From positions 203,816 to 267,815 of the forward strand of contig NZ_KB903217.1 in assembly GCF_000379625.1 (NCBI RefSeq): a stretch of 64,000 nucleotides of DNA. The letters are read 5' to 3'. The stretch's first letter is position 1. Each line of letters begins with the position of its first letter. A program made the position numbers and the translations under genes. This document shows, in pieces, positions 47,100 through 55,795 of the stretch. Source of the DNA: Actinomycetospora chiangmaiensis DSM 45062. GTDB lineage: Bacteria > Actinomycetota > Actinomycetes > Mycobacteriales > Pseudonocardiaceae. The notes under the pieces were generated by a model. It saw only the letters and a list, made by a program, of their open reading frames with translations, ran no database searches and had not been told where the DNA came from.

Positions 47100-47462
47100 G
47101 TGACCTCTCCCGTCCCCCGCGGACCCCGTCGTGCCGTCGCCCGGGTGCCGCACCCCACGGCCGTGCCGCCGCCCCCCGTCGCCGCCGTTCCCGAGGCGCG
47201 TCAGTCCCCGGAGGACGCCGCGACCCTCACCCCGCGCGACCGCGCCGTCCTCATGGCGGTGGCCGCCGGACGCTGCACCATGAGCCCGGACCAGGGTGAG
47301 GGCCTGCTCGTGGACGGGCGGCCGTGCGCCGATCAGTTCGCCGGGCACCGCCTGCTGCGCGCGGGCCTCGCCCGGCTCATCGCCCAGCCGCCGGGCCGGC
47401 CGTGCACGGTGACGCTGTCCCCGGCCGGCGTCTCGCTGCTGGGCCTGCCGATCACGCTGTGA
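47100..47462 (+). CDS. Hypothetical protein with winged-helix-like C-terminus
   Basis: A 120-residue protein. The basic Pro-rich N-terminus (1-45) precedes a compact part (TLTPRDRAVLMAVAAGRCTMS, then LLVDGRPCADQFAGHRLLRAG and PCTVTLSPAGVSLLGL) that looks like a small winged helix. The GTG start with GAGGAG 7 nt upstream is good. The 3' end overlaps the P450 gene by 11 bp. Function unknown. Confidence 0.65.
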   Translation: MTSPVPRGPRRAVARVPHPTAVPPPPVAAVPEARQSPEDAATLTPRDRAVLMAVAAGRCTMSPDQGEGLLVDGRPCADQFAGHRLLRAGLARLIAQPPGRPCTVTLSPAGVSLLGLPITL

Positions 47463-48771
47463 GCGGCCGGTCCACGACGCGCCCGGTGGTCACGGGCAGG
47501 TGCTCGTAGCCGCGCAGGATGCGGGTCAGGCGCCGCACCGGTTCCCCGGCCGACGCGAGGTCCGGGTACCGCTCGAACAGCGCCCGCAGCGCCACCTCGC
47601 CCTCCATCCGGGCGAGCGCGGCGCCGAGGCAGTAGTGCATCCCGCTGGAGAAGGCCACGTGGTCGCGCGCGTTCTCCCGCCCGACGTCGAACACGTCCGG
47701 GTCCACGAACACCTCGGGGTCGCGGTTCGCGCCGGCGATCACCGTGACCACCAGCGAGCCGGCCGGCACCTCCGCGCCGGCCACCACGGTGTCGCGCCGT
47801 GCCGACCGCGCGGTGCGGGAGACCGGTGACTCCACGCGGAGCACCTCGTCGACCGCGTTCGCCCACAGCGTGGGCTCCGCGGCGAGCCGGTCCCGCTGGT
47901 CGGGGTGGTCGAGGAGCAGCCGGGCGCCGCTCCCGATCAGGTTCACCGTCGTCTCGAACCCGGCCGCGAGGACCAGCAGCGCCGTGGCGACCAGCTCGCG
48001 CTCACTCAGGTGCGACCCGTCGTCGTCGGCGGTGGTCACCAGGCTGGAGAGCAGGTCGTCGCCCGGCTCCGCCCGCAGCCGGCGCAGGTGCCCGCTCATC
48101 CACTCGTGCAGCGCGGCCACGTTGTCCTGCACGCTCGCCCACTGGTTCCGCGGCAGGCCGAGGTCCAGCGAGGCGGCCGCCCCGTCGCCCCAGGTGAGGA
48201 ACTGTTCGCGCATCGAGGTGGGGATGCCGAGCATCTCCGAGATGACCGTGACCGGGAGCAGGCTCGCGTACCGCGCGACCAGGTCGACCGGGCCCGAGCC
48301 GTCGTCGAGGGTGTCGAGCAGCTCGTCCGCGATCTGCTCGGTCCGCCCGCGCAGCGCCGCCACCCGCCTCGCGGTGAACGCGCGGGTGACCAGCCGCCGG
48401 TAGCGGGTGTGGTCCGGGGCGTCCACGGCCAGCATCGACGGGGGGTCGATGGGTCCCGGGAGCGGTGGCGGGCCGGCCAGGCGCAGGGCGAGCCGGACCG
48501 GGGCGGGCATCGAGCCGTCGCGGTTCGCCACGCCGAAGTCCTCGCTGCGGAGCACCTCGGTGCACACGTCGTGGTGGACGGTGACCCGAGAGAAGGCGCC
48601 CTGCGTGAACGGCCGGCCGGCGCGCAGACGCTCGTAGTGCGCGAAGGGGTCGCCCTGCAGCTCGGGGTCGAGGAGGAGGGCGGCGTCCGGATTGCCCCGG
48701 CGGGCCTCCCGGCGGACCGCGGCCCGCATCACGCCGTGCGTGGCCGCCCACCGGACCGTGTCGCGGATCAT
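47452..48771 (-). CDS. Cytochrome P450
   Basis: A 439-residue soluble haem monooxygenase. Motifs: I-helix AGFETT (270-275), ExxR as EVLR (309-312), and haem loop FSSGMHYCLG with the thiolate Cys at 381. It is a class I bacterial P450 that needs a ferredoxin and reductase; the fused ferredoxin reductase at 38.3 kb is a possible donor. The start is ATG 48771 with TACCAT 6-11 nt upstream, compatible with a leaderless mRNA. Substrate unknown. Divergent from an SRPBCC gene. Confidence 0.94.
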   Translation of the reverse strand: MIRDTVRWAATHGVMRAAVRREARRGNPDAALLLDPELQGDPFAHYERLRAGRPFTQGAFSRVTVHHDVCTEVLRSEDFGVANRDGSMPAPVRLALRLAGPPPLPGPIDPPSMLAVDAPDHTRYRRLVTRAFTARRVAALRGRTEQIADELLDTLDDGSGPVDLVARYASLLPVTVISEMLGIPTSMREQFLTWGDGAAASLDLGLPRNQWASVQDNVAALHEWMSGHLRRLRAEPGDDLLSSLVTTADDDGSHLSERELVATALLVLAAGFETTVNLIGSGARLLLDHPDQRDRLAAEPTLWANAVDEVLRVESPVSRTARSARRDTVVAGAEVPAGSLVVTVIAGANRDPEVFVDPDVFDVGRENARDHVAFSSGMHYCLGAALARMEGEVALRALFERYPDLASAGEPVRRLTRILRGYEHLPVTTGRVVDRPLTA

Positions 48772-48844
48772 GCCGAGATGGTACGCGACGGTACCGATCC
48801 GCCGCGGGTGGGTGATCGCCCTCACGACGGGTACACCCGCCTCC

Positions 48845-49258
48845 GTGCGCACCACCGTGTCCGCCCGGGGCCCCCTGTCCGCCGACGAGGCGTGGGAGCG
48901 TTACGCCGACCTCGACGCCTGGCCGCGGTGGGCCCCGCAGATCACCGGCGTCACCGCGCCCGCCCGCCGGCTGGTGCCCGGTCTCGAGGGCGTCGTCCGC
49001 GCCGCCGGCGTGGTGCACGTGCCGTTCACCGTGCTGGCCGTGGACGAGGCGGCGCGGACGTGGTCCTGGCGCGTGCGGGTGGGGCCGGTCCGGCTCGTGC
49101 TGCAGCACGGGGTGGAGCACGACGACGGCGCCGACGGCACCGACGACGGCGACGGCGCGGGGTCCCGGACATGGCTGATCACGGAGGGGCCCGCCCTGGT
49201 CGTCGCCCCGTACACCCCGGTGGCGCTGGTGGCGCTGCACTCGCTGGTGCGGCCGTGA
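48845..49258 (+). CDS. SRPBCC family (polyketide cyclase/START-like) protein
   Basis: A 137-residue helix-grip protein. It begins RTTVSARGPLSADEAWERYA, with DLDAWPRWAPQITGVT typical of the SRPBCC family, and VPFTVLAVDEAARTWSWRVR in the beta sheet. It binds a hydrophobic ligand in a cavity; a catalytic role is not evident. GTG 48845 gives the usual N-terminus; GTG 48812 is an alternative. Its stop overlaps the phosphoesterase start as GTGA. Confidence 0.8.
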   Translation: MRTTVSARGPLSADEAWERYADLDAWPRWAPQITGVTAPARRLVPGLEGVVRAAGVVHVPFTVLAVDEAARTWSWRVRVGPVRLVLQHGVEHDDGADGTDDGDGAGSRTWLITEGPALVVAPYTPVALVALHSLVRP

Positions 49259-49809
49259 CGGGAGACGCAGCGCAGCGGAGCTCGACCCGGGGGACCGACC
49301 TGGTCCTGGTCTCCGACACCCACGCCCGGTGGATCCCCGACGAGGTGTGGGCGGCGGTCGAGGCGGCCGACCTCGTGGTGCACGCGGGCGACTGGACCGA
49401 CGTCGCCACCCACGACGCCTTCCTCGCCCGGTCCCGCCGGCTGCTCGCCTGCTGGGGCAACAACGACGGCGACGACCTGCGCGCCCGCATGCCCGAGGTC
49501 GCGCGCACCACCGTCGGGGGGCTGCGGCTCGCCGTGCTGCACGAGACCGGCGACGCCCGGGGACGGGAACGGCGCTGCGACGCGTGGTTCGGTCCGGACG
49601 CCGACGACCCGGCCGACGTCGTGGTGTTCGGCCACAGCCACATCCCCTGGGACTCGACGTCACCCGGTGGGGTGCGGCTGCTCAACCCCGGTTCACCCAC
49701 GGACCGTCGACGGCAGCCGTTCTGCACCTTCATGTCGGTCTCCCTGCACGACGGGTCCCTGGCGGTCACCTGCCACGACCTGCCGCCCCGCCCCGCTCGG
49801 CCGCGCTGA
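49255..49809 (+). CDS. Metallophosphoesterase (YfcE/MJ0936-like)
   Basis: A 184-residue calcineurin-like phosphodiesterase. The metal motifs in order are SDTHA (D-x-H), HAGDWTD (GD), WGNNDGD (GNxx), a lone H in AVLHETGD and FGHSHIP (GHxH). It hydrolyses phosphodiesters with two metals; the substrate is unknown. The GTG start overlaps the SRPBCC stop by 4 bp. A family D repeat spans the first codons and encodes DAAQRSSTR, an unstructured extension before the core fold. Confidence 0.92.
   Translation: MTGDAAQRSSTRGTDLVLVSDTHARWIPDEVWAAVEAADLVVHAGDWTDVATHDAFLARSRRLLACWGNNDGDDLRARMPEVARTTVGGLRLAVLHETGDARGRERRCDAWFGPDADDPADVVVFGHSHIPWDSTSPGGVRLLNPGSPTDRRRQPFCTFMSVSLHDGSLAVTCHDLPPRPARPR
49260..49288 (+). 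repeat. Family D 29-bp intragenic repeat, copy 2
   Basis: GGGAGACGCAGCGCAGCGGA and the next nine bases match 28313-28341 with two differences. It lies at the very 5' end of the phosphoesterase gene. Confidence 0.65.
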
Positions 49810-50144
49810 CGGTCACGCATCGTCACGGCGAGCGGACGCCGTGTGTGTGTCAGGTCGGCGTGTGACGGCTCCGATGCACCGATTTCCGGTCGCGGGGCAA
49901 CGTCGGGCCGCCCTGGACCGTCCCCCTTCACGAGCACGGTCAGTGATGCCCGTACCGTTCACCCGACACCGGGCGTGCGGGCTGCGCACAACCGGAACGA
50001 ACGCGGACGACCAGACGGGAGGACGGCGGCCGGCCGGCGGCTCCGACGCGGAACGCCACGCCGAACGCCACGACGACGAGGACTCCGGGACGCTCCCCCA
50101 AGCTCCACCCGCCGCGAGCCCCTGCCTTCGAGACGAAACGGCCG
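49810..50144. other. Upstream region of the cellulose-synthase-like gene
   Basis: 335 bp without a convincing gene. A short GT run (gtgtgtgtgt at 49841-49850) and a tandem GAACGCCACG pair (near 50051-50071) are visible. The region probably contains the promoter, but no clear -35/-10 pair can be defended. Confidence 0.4.
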
Positions 50145-52994
50145 ATGACGCTTCTAGCCGAGAGACCTGCCGACGAGGTCGACGAGAGCGAACTCGTCGT
50201 CGGACGTCGCATCCAGGAGTTCTCGACGCTCGCCGGACCCGTCCGGGAGCTCGACGGGGACCCCGAGGACTACCGCGTCTCCTACCGGGGCGTGGACGCC
50301 GTGCACGGCAAGGGCCGTGTCTGGCGGTCGTTGCTCGTCGCCGGGCTGAACTTCGCGTTCGAGGCCCTGTTCTTCCTCTGGCTGCTCCACCCGTCGCACC
50401 GGCCGCCGGTCGACATCAAGGCCCCCGCCTTCGCGACGTACGCGAACTGGGTGGTCATCGGCTCGATCGGGCTGATGGAGCTCCTCCGCCTGATCAACGT
50501 CTTCTCGCTGTCCCTCGCGTCGGTGATCTCGCGGGACCCCGTCCCGGTCCCGCCCGTGGCGAACCAGCGCGTCGCGTTCCTCACCACGATCGTCCCCAGC
50601 AAGGAACCGATCGACGTCGTCCGCGGCACGCTGCAGGCCGCGCTGAACATCCGCTACCAGGGCATCCTCGACGTCTGGATCCTCGACGAGGGCGACGACC
50701 CGGCGGTCCGCGCCATGTGCCGCGAGCTGGGCGTCAACCACTTCACCCGCAAGGGCATCGAGAAGTACAACCGCAAGAAGGGCGCCTTCAAGGCGAGGAC
50801 CAAGCACGGCAACTACAACGCCTGGGTCGCGGAGCACGGGGACTCCTACGAGATCTTCCTGTCCGTCGACCCGGACCACGTGCCGCTGCCGAACTACGCC
50901 GAGCGCATCCTCGGCTACTTCCGCGACCCCGACGTCGCCTTCGTGGTCGGCCCGCAGTGCTACGCGAACGACGAGACGTTCGTGACCCGGGCCGCCGAGT
51001 CCCAGCAGTTCCCGTTCCACTCCCTCATCCAGCGCGCGGCGAACCGCTACAACGCCGCGATGCTGGTGGGCACGAACAACGCCATGCGCATCAGCGCCCT
51101 CAAGGGGGTCGGCGGGCTCTCCGACTCGGTCACCGAGGACATGGCGACGGGCCTGAAGTTCCACGTCAGCCGCAACCCGCTGACGAAGGCCCGCTGGAAG
51201 TCGGTCTACACGCCCGACGTGCTCGCCGTCGGCGAGGGCCCGTCGTCGTGGGGCGACTTCTTCAGCCAGCAGATGCGCTGGTCCCGGGGCACCTTCGAGG
51301 TGCTGCTGACCGAGTTCTGGCGCCGCCTGCCGATGCTCTCGCCCGGGCGCGCGATGCACTACATCCTGATCACGACGTTCTACCCGTCGATGGCGATCGG
51401 CTGGATCCTCGGCGCCGTCAACGCCGTGCTGTTCCTCGCGCTCGGCGTGCAGGGCGTCGTCGTCCCGGTCCAGCTCTGGCTCGCGCTCTACGTCGACGCC
51501 ACGGCGTTCCAGCTCTGGGTCTACCTGCGCAACCGGCGCTACAACGTCAGCCCCTACGAGGCCGAGGGCTCCTCCGGCGTCAAGGGCATGCTGATGTCGA
51601 TCTTCGCATCGCCGATCTTCGCGGCGTCGCTGCTCGCGACGATGCTGCGCCTGCCGGCGAAGTTCGTGGTCACGCCCAAGGGCCTCTCGTCCAGCGCGGA
51701 CCACATCCTGACGTTCCGCCGCCACCTGCAGTGGGCGGTGCTGCTGCTCGGCGCCATCATCACCTCGATCTTCATGGGGTACGCGACGCCGGCCGTGCTC
51801 CTGTGGCCGTTCGTGGCCCTGTGCGCCTGCCTCGCACCGCCCGCGCTCTGGATCGTCGAGCGGGTCGTCGGCCGGCAGCCGGTGATCACCGCCGAGCCGG
51901 CCCGGACGTCGAGCGGGCACACGGGCATCACCACCGAGTCGCTCCAGCGCGCCGCGCTCGACGCGATGATCGCCGAGGGGCCGGCCTCCGCGCCGTTCCG
52001 CTCGCCGCTCGTCGGCAAGCTGCCCGAGGGCTGGATCCGCACCGGTGACCGGCGCCCCGTGCCCGCCGGCGCGGTCGCCGGTTCTTCTGCCGACGCGGCG
52101 CCCCGCACCGAGGCCGTCAACGGCGACCGCTACCGCCCGCTGCCAGCCGGCTGGGTGCGGCAGGGCGAGCCGGGTGCCGAGACCGCGGTCGGACCGGCTC
52201 CGGTCTCACCCGCCGTCGGGACGCCGTCCCCCGGGCCGCGCGTGCCTGGACCGGCCCGGAACGGCCGCCCCCGGCCGCGACCGGTCGTCGGTCCGACGGC
52301 CGGGCAGCCGGGTCAGAACGGTGGCGGTCCGAACGGGCAGCCGGGTCAGCCCGGGCAGCCGGGTCAGGCCGGGCAGCCGGGTCAGAACGGGCAGCCGGGT
52401 CAGAACGGCGTGGGCCAGGGTCCGCGCCCGGGTGGGCCGGCCAAGCGCCCGACGCCCGTCCCCCGCACCCACGGTCCGGGTCCCGCTCCGCAGCCGGGTC
52501 GTCCGGCTCCGGCCGAGCGCCCCGCCGCCGAGACGCCGCGGCCGGGTCAGCGCCCCGACCAGCCGCGTCCGGACCAGCGCCCGGAGGCACCCCGCCCGTC
52601 GCGTCCCGAGCCGCACCGCCTGCGGCCCGCCGCGGCGACCGCGACCCCCGACGCGTCCGAGGCGGCCGCGACGCCGACCGTCCACCGCAACGGCATCACG
52701 CCGCTCGAGCGCCGGTCGCGGACCTCCGCCGACGGCCGTCCCGCGCGGTCCGGCCGCACCGGCACGTCGGTCGAGGCCCCGGCCGCCGGCATCCCGGCGA
52801 AGGGGACGGGCGGTCACACGTCGGTCACACCGTCGGGCGGCAAGGATGACGGCCTGACGACGAGCGAGCGCGCACTGCACGCGTCGACCGTCGCGGTGCG
52901 GGTGGTCGCCCTGGCGGCCGTCGCGCCGCCGGCGGCGCGCCCCGAGGACGGGCGCCGTCGCGTCCGGCAGCCGGAGCAGACGGAGGCGAGCTGA
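50145..52994 (+). CDS. Cellulose synthase-like GT2 glycosyltransferase
   Basis: A 949-residue processive membrane glycosyltransferase. Two N-terminal helices (about 62-82, 100-122) precede the GT2 domain. Catalytic motifs are DEGDD (181-185), DPDH (242-245), TED (330-332) and QQMRW (375-379), the D, D, D, QxxRW set of cellulose synthases. Four or more C-terminal helices follow (about 395-580). No PilZ domain is visible. The last ~300 residues are Pro/Gln/Gly-rich with GQPGQ repeats. It is followed 192 bp later by a GH6 gene, as in the Streptomyces CslA/CslZ cluster, but no GlxA-like oxidase lies between them. It probably makes a beta-1,4-glucan. Confidence 0.9.
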   Translation: MTLLAERPADEVDESELVVGRRIQEFSTLAGPVRELDGDPEDYRVSYRGVDAVHGKGRVWRSLLVAGLNFAFEALFFLWLLHPSHRPPVDIKAPAFATYANWVVIGSIGLMELLRLINVFSLSLASVISRDPVPVPPVANQRVAFLTTIVPSKEPIDVVRGTLQAALNIRYQGILDVWILDEGDDPAVRAMCRELGVNHFTRKGIEKYNRKKGAFKARTKHGNYNAWVAEHGDSYEIFLSVDPDHVPLPNYAERILGYFRDPDVAFVVGPQCYANDETFVTRAAESQQFPFHSLIQRAANRYNAAMLVGTNNAMRISALKGVGGLSDSVTEDMATGLKFHVSRNPLTKARWKSVYTPDVLAVGEGPSSWGDFFSQQMRWSRGTFEVLLTEFWRRLPMLSPGRAMHYILITTFYPSMAIGWILGAVNAVLFLALGVQGVVVPVQLWLALYVDATAFQLWVYLRNRRYNVSPYEAEGSSGVKGMLMSIFASPIFAASLLATMLRLPAKFVVTPKGLSSSADHILTFRRHLQWAVLLLGAIITSIFMGYATPAVLLWPFVALCACLAPPALWIVERVVGRQPVITAEPARTSSGHTGITTESLQRAALDAMIAEGPASAPFRSPLVGKLPEGWIRTGDRRPVPAGAVAGSSADAAPRTEAVNGDRYRPLPAGWVRQGEPGAETAVGPAPVSPAVGTPSPGPRVPGPARNGRPRPRPVVGPTAGQPGQNGGGPNGQPGQPGQPGQAGQPGQNGQPGQNGVGQGPRPGGPAKRPTPVPRTHGPGPAPQPGRPAPAERPAAETPRPGQRPDQPRPDQRPEAPRPSRPEPHRLRPAAATATPDASEAAATPTVHRNGITPLERRSRTSADGRPARSGRTGTSVEAPAAGIPAKGTGGHTSVTPSGGKDDGLTTSERALHASTVAVRVVALAAVAPPAARPEDGRRRVRQPEQTEAS

Positions 52995-53186
52995 CCCGGT
53001 CCGGGTCGATCCGTCCCCCGCGACGGTGATCCGCTCGGGCGCGGCACACGAACACGAGGTGGTGTCCCGGGAGAGACCGGGGCGCGGACGGGTCCCGTCA
53101 GCGCGGACGGGATGCGGGGCGGCAGGACCCGATCGGTCCCGTCGTCGGACAGCGACCACGAACGACACCGGGGGTGGCTCGGCAGG

Positions 53187-54197
53187 ATGTCGGCACGACG
53201 GAGGCACATCGCCTCGGGCGCGCTCGCGATGATCGTGGCGTTGACGGTGGCCGGATGCTCCGGCGGCGGCACGTCGGAGGACTCGGCGACGCCCGCGACG
53301 ATCGTCCCGGCGGCGGCGTCGGAGTTCTGGGTGGACCCGTCCTCGACCGCGGCCAAGCAGGTCCAGGAGTGGCGCCAGCAGGGCCGCACCGCGGACGCGA
53401 CGCAGCTGGAGAAGATCGCCCGGCAGCCGGTGGCCCACTGGCTCGGCAGCGACGGCAACACGTCCGACGAGGTCAAGGGCATCGTCGGGCAGGCGAAGGC
53501 GGCGGGGCGCACCCCCGTGCTCGTGGCCTACAACATCCCGAACCGCGACTGCGGGCAGTACTCCCAGGGCGGGGCCTCCGACGACGGGGCCTACCGCGAC
53601 TGGGTCGGCCAGTTCGCGTCCGGCCTCGGCGGGACGAAGGCCGTCGTCATCCTCGAGCCCGACGCGCTCGCGCAGACGCTCACCAGCTGCGAGGGCCAGG
53701 GCGAGCAGGACGGCCGCGAGGCGCTGCTCTCCGACGCGGTGAGGACGCTGTCCCAGGCCGGCGGCGAGGTCTACATCGACGCCGGGAACCCGGGCTTCGT
53801 CACCGACACCGGCAAGCTCGCCGACGGGCTGCGCAAGTCCGGCGTGTCACAGGCGGCCGGCTTCGCCCTCAACGTCTCGAACTTCCAGACGACCGACGCC
53901 GTCGAGGCCTACGGCAAGAAGGTCTCGGACGCGGTCGGCGGCAAGAAGTTCGTCATCGACACCAGCCGCAACGGCAACGGGGCCTACACCAGCTCGGAGG
54001 ACAAGAACTGGTGCAACCCGCCCGGTCGTGCGCTTGGCACCCCGCCGACCCGCAACACCGGTGACTCGCGCGTCGCCGCCTTCCTCTGGGTCAAGGAGCC
54101 GGGCGACTCCGACGGCGAGTGCCGCGGTGGGCCCAAGGCCGGCGCCTGGATGCCGGAGTACGCGCTCGGCCTCGCGAAGTCCGCGAAGAGTTCCTAG
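53187..54197 (+). CDS. GH6 family beta-1,4-glucanase lipoprotein
   Basis: A 336-residue lipoprotein. The signal peptide ends at lipobox VAGC (C24). The GH6 motifs are AYNIPNRDC (D121), VVILEPDALA (D159, the expected proton donor), VYIDAGNPGFV, ALNVSNF, IDTSRNGNG, WCNPPGRALG and WVKEPGDSDGEC. It would cut beta-1,4-glucan at the cell surface. Its location after the cellulose-synthase-like gene suggests trimming or release of the nascent polymer, comparable to the endoglucanases of other cellulose clusters. The start is ATG 53187, chosen because it directly precedes the signal peptide. Confidence 0.92.
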   Translation: MSARRRHIASGALAMIVALTVAGCSGGGTSEDSATPATIVPAAASEFWVDPSSTAAKQVQEWRQQGRTADATQLEKIARQPVAHWLGSDGNTSDEVKGIVGQAKAAGRTPVLVAYNIPNRDCGQYSQGGASDDGAYRDWVGQFASGLGGTKAVVILEPDALAQTLTSCEGQGEQDGREALLSDAVRTLSQAGGEVYIDAGNPGFVTDTGKLADGLRKSGVSQAAGFALNVSNFQTTDAVEAYGKKVSDAVGGKKFVIDTSRNGNGAYTSSEDKNWCNPPGRALGTPPTRNTGDSRVAAFLWVKEPGDSDGECRGGPKAGAWMPEYALGLAKSAKSS

Positions 54198-54269
54198 GTG
54201 GCCTTCGGCCCCGTGAGCACTTTCCGGCGTCATAGCGACGGAAAGTGCTCACGGGCGCGAAGCGCACCT
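54196..54269. repeat. Family C composite palindrome
   Basis: A perfect 17-bp stem (54210-54226 with 54239-54255) around CCGTGAGCACTTTCCG is flanked by AGGTGGCCTTCGGCC and GCGCGAAGCGCACCT. It fills the convergent gap between the GH6 gene and the next gene and probably terminates both. Confidence 0.85.
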
Positions 54270-54274
54270 GCTTC

Positions 54275-55132
54275 TCAGGTGCCGTAGCCGTACACCACGG
54301 CGGCCATGTCCTCGGCGCCGTGCCCCTGGGCGGAGGCGGCGGCCAGCCGGTCGGTCACGGCGTCGGCGAGGGTCGTCGCCGTGCCCGCCTCGGTGAGGGC
54401 CTGGCGGATGAGGTCGTAGTCCTTGACGACCCCGTCGAGTTCGAACGAGGGCGTGTAGTCGCCGGTGATCATCGCCTTGCCCTTGAGCTGCACGTAGGGC
54501 GAGTCGACGGCCTGGCCGTCGACGGCGTCGAGGAACAGCTGCGGGTCGAGGCCGAGGCCCCGGGTGAGCGCGATCGACTGCGCGGTGCCGTTGACCATCA
54601 CGCCGATCCACGCGTTGACGGCGAGCTTGAGCTTGCTCGCGTCGCCGAGCGTCTCGCTCACCCACTGGGTGCGCGCCCCCATGGCGTCGAAGGCGGGGGT
54701 GACCTTCTCCCGCAGCGCCGACGGACCCGACGTCAGGAAGACGAGCTTGCCGTTCTCGGCGGGCGCCTTCGTCCCGAGGACGGGTGAGTCGAGCACGTCG
54801 ATCCCGTGCTCCGCGGCGAACTCCGCGACCCGGCGCGTCCCCTCGATCCCGACGGTGCTCGCCTGCACCCACACCGCGTCGTCGCGCAACGAGCCGGCGG
54901 CGTCGGCCATGACCGAGAGCACCGGCTCGATGTCGAACAGCATCGTGACGACGACCTCCGCGCCGGCGACGGCGTCGGCGGCGGAGTCCGCCACGGTCGC
55001 ACCGTCGTCGGCCAGCGGCTTCGCCTTCTCGGCGCTGCGGTTCCAGACGGTGACGTCGTGGCCCTCGCGCAGCAGGCTGCGCGTCATGCCCGCGCCCATG
55101 ATCCCGGTGCCCAGGACGGCTACTGATGTCAT
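54275..55132 (-). CDS. NAD(P)-dependent beta-hydroxyacid dehydrogenase
   Basis: A 285-residue protein of the 3-hydroxyisobutyrate dehydrogenase family. The N-terminal Rossmann fold has VAVLGTGIMGAGMTRSLL and TVWNRSAEKAKPLADDGA. GTKAPAENGKLVFLTSG is the substrate-binding segment. LKLAVNAWIGVMVNG carries the catalytic Lys in the all-helical C-terminal domain. It may act on a small hydroxyacid or an imine-like substrate. ATG start. It is the second gene of a pair with the AhpD-like gene 15 bp upstream. Confidence 0.92.
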   Translation of the reverse strand: MTSVAVLGTGIMGAGMTRSLLREGHDVTVWNRSAEKAKPLADDGATVADSAADAVAGAEVVVTMLFDIEPVLSVMADAAGSLRDDAVWVQASTVGIEGTRRVAEFAAEHGIDVLDSPVLGTKAPAENGKLVFLTSGPSALREKVTPAFDAMGARTQWVSETLGDASKLKLAVNAWIGVMVNGTAQSIALTRGLGLDPQLFLDAVDGQAVDSPYVQLKGKAMITGDYTPSFELDGVVKDYDLIRQALTEAGTATTLADAVTDRLAAASAQGHGAEDMAAVVYGYGT

Positions 55133-55147
55133 GGGCGCCGGATACCC

Positions 55148-55711
55148 CTAGCGGCCCATCGTGAAGAACTCCGCATTCGGGCGCAGAGCGGTCAGGTGGG
55201 CCAGGCGGTTCGACATCGCGAACAGGGCGGTGATGGCGCCGACGTCCCAGATCTCGTCGTCGGAGAGCCCGGCCTCGCGGGCGGCGTCGACGTCGTCGTC
55301 GGTGAAGCTCGCCGAGTCGACGGCGAGGGTGAGGGCCAGGTCGACGATCGCGCGCTGCCGGCCGGTCAGTTCGGCGCCGTACGGGTTGGTCCCGACCGCG
55401 TCGGCGAGGTACGGGTCCTTGCTGCGCACCCGCAGGATCGCGCCGTGGGCGACGATGCAGTAGGTGCAGTGGTTCGCCCCGGAGGTCGCGACGACGACGA
55501 GCTCGCGCTCGGCCTTCGACAGTCCGTCGTTCGAGTCCATCAGGGCGTCGTGGTAGTCCAGGAACGCCCGCAGCTCGCGCGGCCGGCGCCCGAGCGCGCG
55601 GAAGATGTTCGGCACGAACCCGGACTTCTCGGCGATCGCGCCGACCCGCTCGCGCAGGTCGTCGGGCAGGTCGGAGAGCTCCGTGACGCCGAACCGGCTG
55701 ACCTCGTCCAT
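55148..55711 (-). CDS. AhpD-like peroxidase-related protein
   Basis: A 187-residue helical protein of the CMD/AhpD superfamily. The active-site motif is C82-x2-C85-x3-H89 (HCTYCIVAH), the redox CxxC with a proton-relay His. It is of the uncharacterised peroxidase-related type. It would reduce hydroperoxides using a thiol donor. ATG start. Co-transcribed with the downstream dehydrogenase gene. Confidence 0.9.
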   Translation of the reverse strand: MDEVSRFGVTELSDLPDDLRERVGAIAEKSGFVPNIFRALGRRPRELRAFLDYHDALMDSNDGLSKAERELVVVATSGANHCTYCIVAHGAILRVRSKDPYLADAVGTNPYGAELTGRQRAIVDLALTLAVDSASFTDDDVDAAREAGLSDDEIWDVGAITALFAMSNRLAHLTALRPNAEFFTMGR

Positions 55712-55723
55712 GCCCGAGACCCT

Positions 55724-55795
55724 AGGTGCCGGAGGCCTGTGAGTACTTCTCCGTGTCAGGACACGGAGGAGTACTCACGAGGGCGGAGCCCACCT
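55724..55795. repeat. Family C composite palindrome
   Basis: 18-nt arms with one mismatch (55739-55756 with 55761-55778) around GTGAGTACT...CTCCGTGT and a 4-nt loop, flanked by AGGTGCCGGAGGCC and AGGGCGGAGCCCACCT. The stop codon of the lipoprotein gene (55775-55777) lies in its right arm. Confidence 0.8.

Noticed and set aside
49843..50148. Plus-strand 101-codon frame before the cellulose-synthase-like gene
   Set aside because: Arg/Pro/Ser-rich composition typical of out-of-frame GC-rich DNA; no good start context.
52310..52420. CRISPR-like tandem repeats
   Set aside because: They are in-frame GQPGQ codon repeats of the cellulose-synthase-like protein.
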